64,000 nucleotides of DNA from Syngnathus acus. Taxonomy: Eukaryota; Chordata; Actinopteri; Syngnathiformes; Syngnathidae. The translations under genes were made by a program, and so were the position numbers. Positions 59,700-64,000 of the stretch are shown here, piece after piece. The DNA is taken from contig NC_051093.1 of NCBI RefSeq assembly GCF_901709675.1, positions 5,601,053 through 5,665,052 of the forward strand, read 5' to 3'. The notes below the pieces were generated by a model that was given only the letters and a program-made list of their open reading frames with translations, was not told where the DNA came from and searched no databases. Positions within the stretch are counted from its first letter, which is position 1; each line of letters starts with the position of its first letter.

Positions 59700-60968
59700 A
59701 AAACAGCGAATAATCACTCTAGTGTACTCACTGTCGCCCCCTTCATAACGAGTGGTGCGTTACAGAACGCAGACTATTATTTTGAACGTAGGGTTAGGTC
59801 TTTTTTTTTATACAGTCATAACTTAATGTATTTTGAATAATATATTTTTTTTTAAATAAGAATGGCTGTATGCAAAACGTAATAATAGTAATTTGAGAAT
59901 ACAAATAATTTTGTCATAATTGTATAGCCTACTGTACTTGAACATGCTACATACTCTGTACTACACTTAACCACAATCATTTGAAGTGGGCTTTGGATAA
60001 TACTGAAATAAATTATTTTGGGTGGAATGTACATAAATAACTCATCATTTGTACTCTAGTATTTATGAGAGGCCGGTCTCAGTCATCAATGTCAGGGCCT
60101 ATTATTTTCTCCCCGTCCAAACCTGATCGCTGCTGAAGGTTTCACAAATAAAAACACACACAGTTTTAGTTGATGGCTTTATTTCCGTATTGCTGCTGGT
60201 AACAAGTTTCTCAAGTAGACGTTAGCCTACAGAGTAAAAGACACAAAACACTGAGAACGCGTACAGTACATATATAAAATATTTGAAAAGAAGCACCTTG
60301 GTAAAAGAATATTTCTGCAGGACGACTGCTTTAACTCAAGACACAAGACAAACATTTAACAGGTATTGCTATCAGATAAGATACACACATTTAAGAGCTT
60401 TGTATTGATCGTTGAGGGGCAGATCTTGAGTGCCCCTGCGCCATGAAGGCCAAAAATACAAGGACATGATAGCGAAACAAACATATATGACTTGAATGAC
60501 CCAAAACAATAATATTATTGCCTTCAATGTTGTTTCTGGTAGGCCGATTACCTCTTCTGGGAGGATACAGGGACAAATAATTTAAAAATATTATATATCT
60601 TGTCTTCATTTATATCATTTTCTGCTCAGTTTTTCATTAATGTGCTCTAAAATGGTCAAGTAAATGTCGATTTATTAAGGACGGGCATTTAGGTAAATTG
60701 CCTTGATAAATTAATAGGGAAAATTATTGATGCATTGTTAACATTTTTGACTTGAATAGCTGGTTTTATGTTCTTCTTTGGAGGGCAAACTATTTAAAAC
60801 GAACTCAATAGCACCTCTGCTGATTGCACATGAGTAGTGCACTCCAACAATTATTTGCAACGACTATGGTTTTTAGTTTTCAGTTTTGTTTTCGAGACAT
60901 TTTGTGCTGATTCCGTATCTGCCCCCAGTGTAACTAATCGATTACAATTTCTGTCCCAATTCACGGCC
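59700..60968. other. Spacer between eftud2 promoter and phospho1 stop; phospho1 3' UTR
   Basis: No other gene seen. Minus-strand AATAAA sequences (plus TTTATT) at 60671-60676 and 60178-60183 are candidate ends for phospho1, which would give a 3' UTR of about 300 or 790 bases. The rest is A/T-rich. Confidence 0.5.
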
Positions 60969-61820
60969 TTACTCGTTCACAAGCTTCCTAAGGCGTTGGA
61001 CCACCTCCTCAGCGGAGGTCCAGGGCGCCGTCACTGCTTTGAATTCCCCTGGCATGGCCTCGTGGATTTCAGTAATGAGGCGATGCATGGGGAAGTCTCG
61101 TCGCGGGAAGGCCACGTCCCGGGGCCCCATGGCGAGCGCCGGGCAGAAGTCGTTGGCACCATCGCCCACGTAGAAGACTCTCTGGTATGGGCGGCCCCTC
61201 TCCTGGGTCCGCCGTACGACGTACTCCCGGACCACCTTCTGCTTGCACATGTTCTCGGGGCAGCGTGGGCATTCGTGGGAGTGGAAGGGCCTCAGCACCA
61301 GTCGCCCGTCTCTGTTGAAGTTGGCGGGGTTGGAGAAGATGCGATGGAAGACGGACCGGGCGCCGGATCGCCTCAGCCAGGACTCGATAAAGAAGGTGTT
61401 GGAATCCGACACCAGGACCACCTCGAAGTCGTGCGGCGGGCGGTTACGCAGGAATTGGAAGAGCGCCATCATCCCCGGGGTGGAGGGTAGCTTCTCCATG
61501 ACCATGCGGAGTTCACTCTCGGTCACGCCCTGTTCAGCCAGATAGGCCAGCACCCGTTGCATGTACTCGTTATAGTGGCCCGGTTGGTACGTGTCCTTCA
61601 ACCAGGTGGGCAGATGCTGGTTGGGCGCCGCCTGCACCACCGAGTCGTCGCTGTCCTCATCCACGATGGTCAGGTCAAAGTCAAAGAAGATGAGGAAGCG
61701 CTTGTCTGGGGAGATGCGAGAGGCCATCCTGCTTTCGCCGCGGGTTCGGGAGCCGATGGGCTCCTCCTCGCCTGGGGGTTGAGGTGGGAAATAACAGCAG
61801 TTGAAGAACGAATCCCCCAT
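60969..61820 (-). CDS. phospho1: Phosphoethanolamine/phosphocholine phosphatase
   Basis: HAD-superfamily phosphatase acting in matrix vesicles of cartilage and bone; it releases phosphate from phosphocholine and phosphoethanolamine to start mineralisation. The single visible coding exon gives 283 residues from ATG at 61820. The nucleophile motif is FDFDLTIVDEDSDDS (DxDxT, the first Asp being the nucleophile), motif II is VVLVSDSNTFF, and motif III is FYVGDGANDFCP with its metal-binding Asp residues. HSHECPRCPENMCK matches the family's Cys-rich insert, and MHRLI and the PW segment near the end are also typical. Length is near the family's 267-280. The N-terminal CCYFPPQPP stretch precedes the core at MASRISPDKRFL (61726). 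The frame stays open upstream to an acceptor-like TTCCTTCAG at 61865, so a 5' coding exon is possible. DFDLT replaces the more usual DFDET. Confidence 0.93.
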   Translation of the reverse strand: MGDSFFNCCYFPPQPPGEEEPIGSRTRGESRMASRISPDKRFLIFFDFDLTIVDEDSDDSVVQAAPNQHLPTWLKDTYQPGHYNEYMQRVLAYLAEQGVTESELRMVMEKLPSTPGMMALFQFLRNRPPHDFEVVLVSDSNTFFIESWLRRSGARSVFHRIFSNPANFNRDGRLVLRPFHSHECPRCPENMCKQKVVREYVVRRTQERGRPYQRVFYVGDGANDFCPALAMGPRDVAFPRRDFPMHRLITEIHEAMPGEFKAVTAPWTSAEEVVQRLRKLVNE

Positions 61821-61864
61821 GACTGTCACACCTCGTTTACTGCATCCCACGCTGAGGCAGGCTA

Positions 61865-64000
61865 CTGAAGGAAAACATTATTACTTCAAAATAATTGAAA
61901 GATGTTTATGTTTTTAAAATAAATTCTATAAATATATAAATTAATGAAATTATTACCCCATGGTATTTTAGTTTAAATAAACTTACAGTAATTTAATATG
62001 ATCAAATAAATTGCAAAGAATCTAAATTTGTGCATCAGTTCATGCAGTCACTGCGCTTCCTTTACATGGCCGCTAGAGGGCAGTGTTATTAATCTCACTC
62101 GTATAAATTCATCTAATTACCCGGTGCCTAATAAAGTGACCCATTCAAAAATGTTATTTTTCTTTAACTCACTATTGGGAAGTGTGCGTCGTGGGCAAAA
62201 ATCAACTGCCGGGCGTCCCTTCAAGATGTCCGCCTGTAATTTTTAAGGAAAATACACATAATAAGAAACAGGGCAAATACGTTACACAGAGCCCATAGGA
62301 TGAAAATAAAATAAGAACGTAAAAAAATAAGTGGTTGTATATTAATGTGACGCAAAAAAAAAAAAAAAAACTTCAGCATACGCCTTTTATGATTTCCCAT
62401 GCATCATAAATTTCCTAATTAAATATTCAAAACACTATCGCAAGCGTGCAAACCGGCTTTTAAATCATTTGAAATATTTGACCTAATTTCCTGAAAATGT
62501 TTGCTGTTGCGTATTTAAAAAAAATACAAATACATACTTGTGTGGGTCGGCAGTCGTTTTGAGGTTCGGTCCCGTCGCATTGAGAGGAGAGCGAGGAGTT
62601 CGGGTGGTTTTATGGGACACCCGAACGCGCCTCCGCGTGCACGCAGCGCCGAGTCCGCCCTCCCATTTGCTGTGCGCGTCCACGTGCATTTTGTCTGCTG
62701 TTGTAGAAATTGGACTTTACTGCTAGACTTGACTAAATTGGAAATACACAACCCAATGAAGTCTGCTTTTGACCAACCTACAAGACTGGTCTAGTCTACT
62801 CTAAACTAAGAACTGGTCTAGTTTAGTCTGCTTTAAATGAAGAACTGGACTGCTAGACTGAAGACTGCATGCTGGGTTGTGTACTTAAAGATAACCAAAT
62901 TGGATGACTATACTCTAAACTGGACAAAAGTAGAAGACTAGAAAGCTAGACCTACTACAATGAGTTCTGAATATTTATCAAAATCAAGGTTAATGTGGGC
63001 CAGTTTAAGACCCGGCAACATTTCCTCTTAAGTGTGTCGTCTCATTACGACCATTACAGCAACAGAACAACTCGCAGCTGGTTGCCTGCATCGTGCTGAT
63101 CCAAAAGGGAAAAGAAAGAAATGTTCCACAGCGTGTTATTATCGCCCAAGCTCGCTGGCCGACCGCCTACACGCTGGCGGTGAATCACGGCTCTCCAGAC
63201 CCAGCCGCCTCACTTGGACTCCCCCGCCGCAGTAACACGTAGCCCCTCCGAGCACCTGCTGTCTCACACTCACAAACCAACACACAAAGAAACTCCAAAT
63301 ACATGATGAATAACACTAATACTATTACACACTAAACAGAAGTCCACAAGCAGACTCAAATCAATCTACACAACACAAAATGACTAAAACGCAACACGCT
63401 CACACATTCATTGATTATCAAGATTCGTTAATTGCAGCACTCCTACCGACATCAACACATGCTCAAAAACTCAACAGGAAATCTGCCAATTTGGTTGGAA
63501 GGAGCCATTTTAGGTGGATTTTATGACAATTTCATTTCCTCCACTGTTCTTGTGTAAAGTAAATAATCCCAACTCTTAACTACCGTTATAATATTTGATC
63601 AGCAGCTCAAGGTCAATGCGCTTGAACATGATACAAGCTAGCGGTTATCTCCCCAAAAAAAACGGAATCAACAAATAGTTGATAGAACCTTGAGGCTTCA
63701 CGTGCAGCTAGCAAGCGTCCCTACTGACCCTAAAATTGTGACAGTGTTTGAGATCCACATCTGGCCTACTACCAAATGATCTCGTGCTAGGTTGTTTTGT
63801 AGTTGCCGGACAGACGGACGAGGCGTCACACTCGTGGCTACTTGTTTTTACTTAAAGTTAGCAGTCATTACATTATTTAAAAAAAAAAAAAAAGGCCCAA
63901 CTTGTCTCTCCAAGTTCCTCGAATCTCCAGAGAATATACAAAAATAAAGACAAACCAGGACATTATAAAGCTGCACATTTTGTACCAGATACAATAATAA
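61865..64000. other. 5' flank of phospho1
   Basis: No coding gene is supported. It may include the upstream exon and promoter of phospho1. Local features: a poly-A near 62354-62370, a degenerate GTCTAGTC/CTAGACT-type short repeat at 62720-62950 and a relative of the TTAGGTACACC repeat near 62124. A CpG-containing stretch lies around 62560-62680. Confidence 0.45.

Noticed and set aside
60837-61490. 217-residue plus-strand frame opposite phospho1
   Set aside because: Mirror of the conserved phosphatase coding strand; no independent support.

Overview
The window is nuclear DNA from a ray-finned fish, most likely a percomorph-type teleost with a compact genome. The evidence is vertebrate genes with GT-AG introns, introns mostly of 80-500 bases, many CA/TG, TA, GATA and homopolymer microsatellites, and several small inverted-repeat transposons. 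Nothing looks prokaryotic, viral or plasmid-borne. The species cannot be fixed from the sequence alone.

Layout: (1) 735-14229, minus strand: cacnb1, the calcium-channel beta-1 subunit, 13 coding exons for a 522-residue skeletal-muscle-type form plus a 29-base alternative exon giving 478 residues. (2) 16250-18045, plus: rpl19, complete, six exons, with a TOP start site and a poly(A) signal. (3) 18801-20524 and 23251-27020, plus: two tandem alpha-2,8-sialyltransferases (355 and 370 residues) with identical exon phases, separated by a 1.2-kb transposon with perfect 25-base ends. (4) 30172-31617, minus: gjc1 (connexin 45-type), one coding exon, 481 residues. (5) 31618-51406: about 20 kb without a recognisable coding gene, probably largely the 5' intron and regulatory territory of gjc1, with a compound GATA satellite at its far end. 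(6) 51407-59036, minus: eftud2, the U5 snRNP GTPase, rebuilt as 27 coding exons for exactly 972 residues. (7) 60969-61820, minus: phospho1, a bone and cartilage phosphatase of the HAD family.

The genes do not form an operon-like system. They are a conserved linkage group: cacnb1 with rpl19 (divergent), and gjc1 with eftud2, are neighbours in mammals too, in two separate places on human chromosome 17, while phospho1 lies in the same broad region. Here all three blocks are within 64 kb. The roles are separate: excitation-contraction coupling, translation, Golgi glycan sialylation, gap junctions, splicing and mineralisation.

I found no previously undescribed biological system. The most useful observations are the 29-base cacnb1 exon 7B, a GC-AG intron in only one sialyltransferase copy, the compound transposon between the copies, a scatter of RFX/X-box-like palindromes across the first 15.5 kb, and a candidate distal first exon for gjc1. 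All exon boundaries were read by eye from splice consensus, reading phase and remembered family sequence. No alignment or database search was run.
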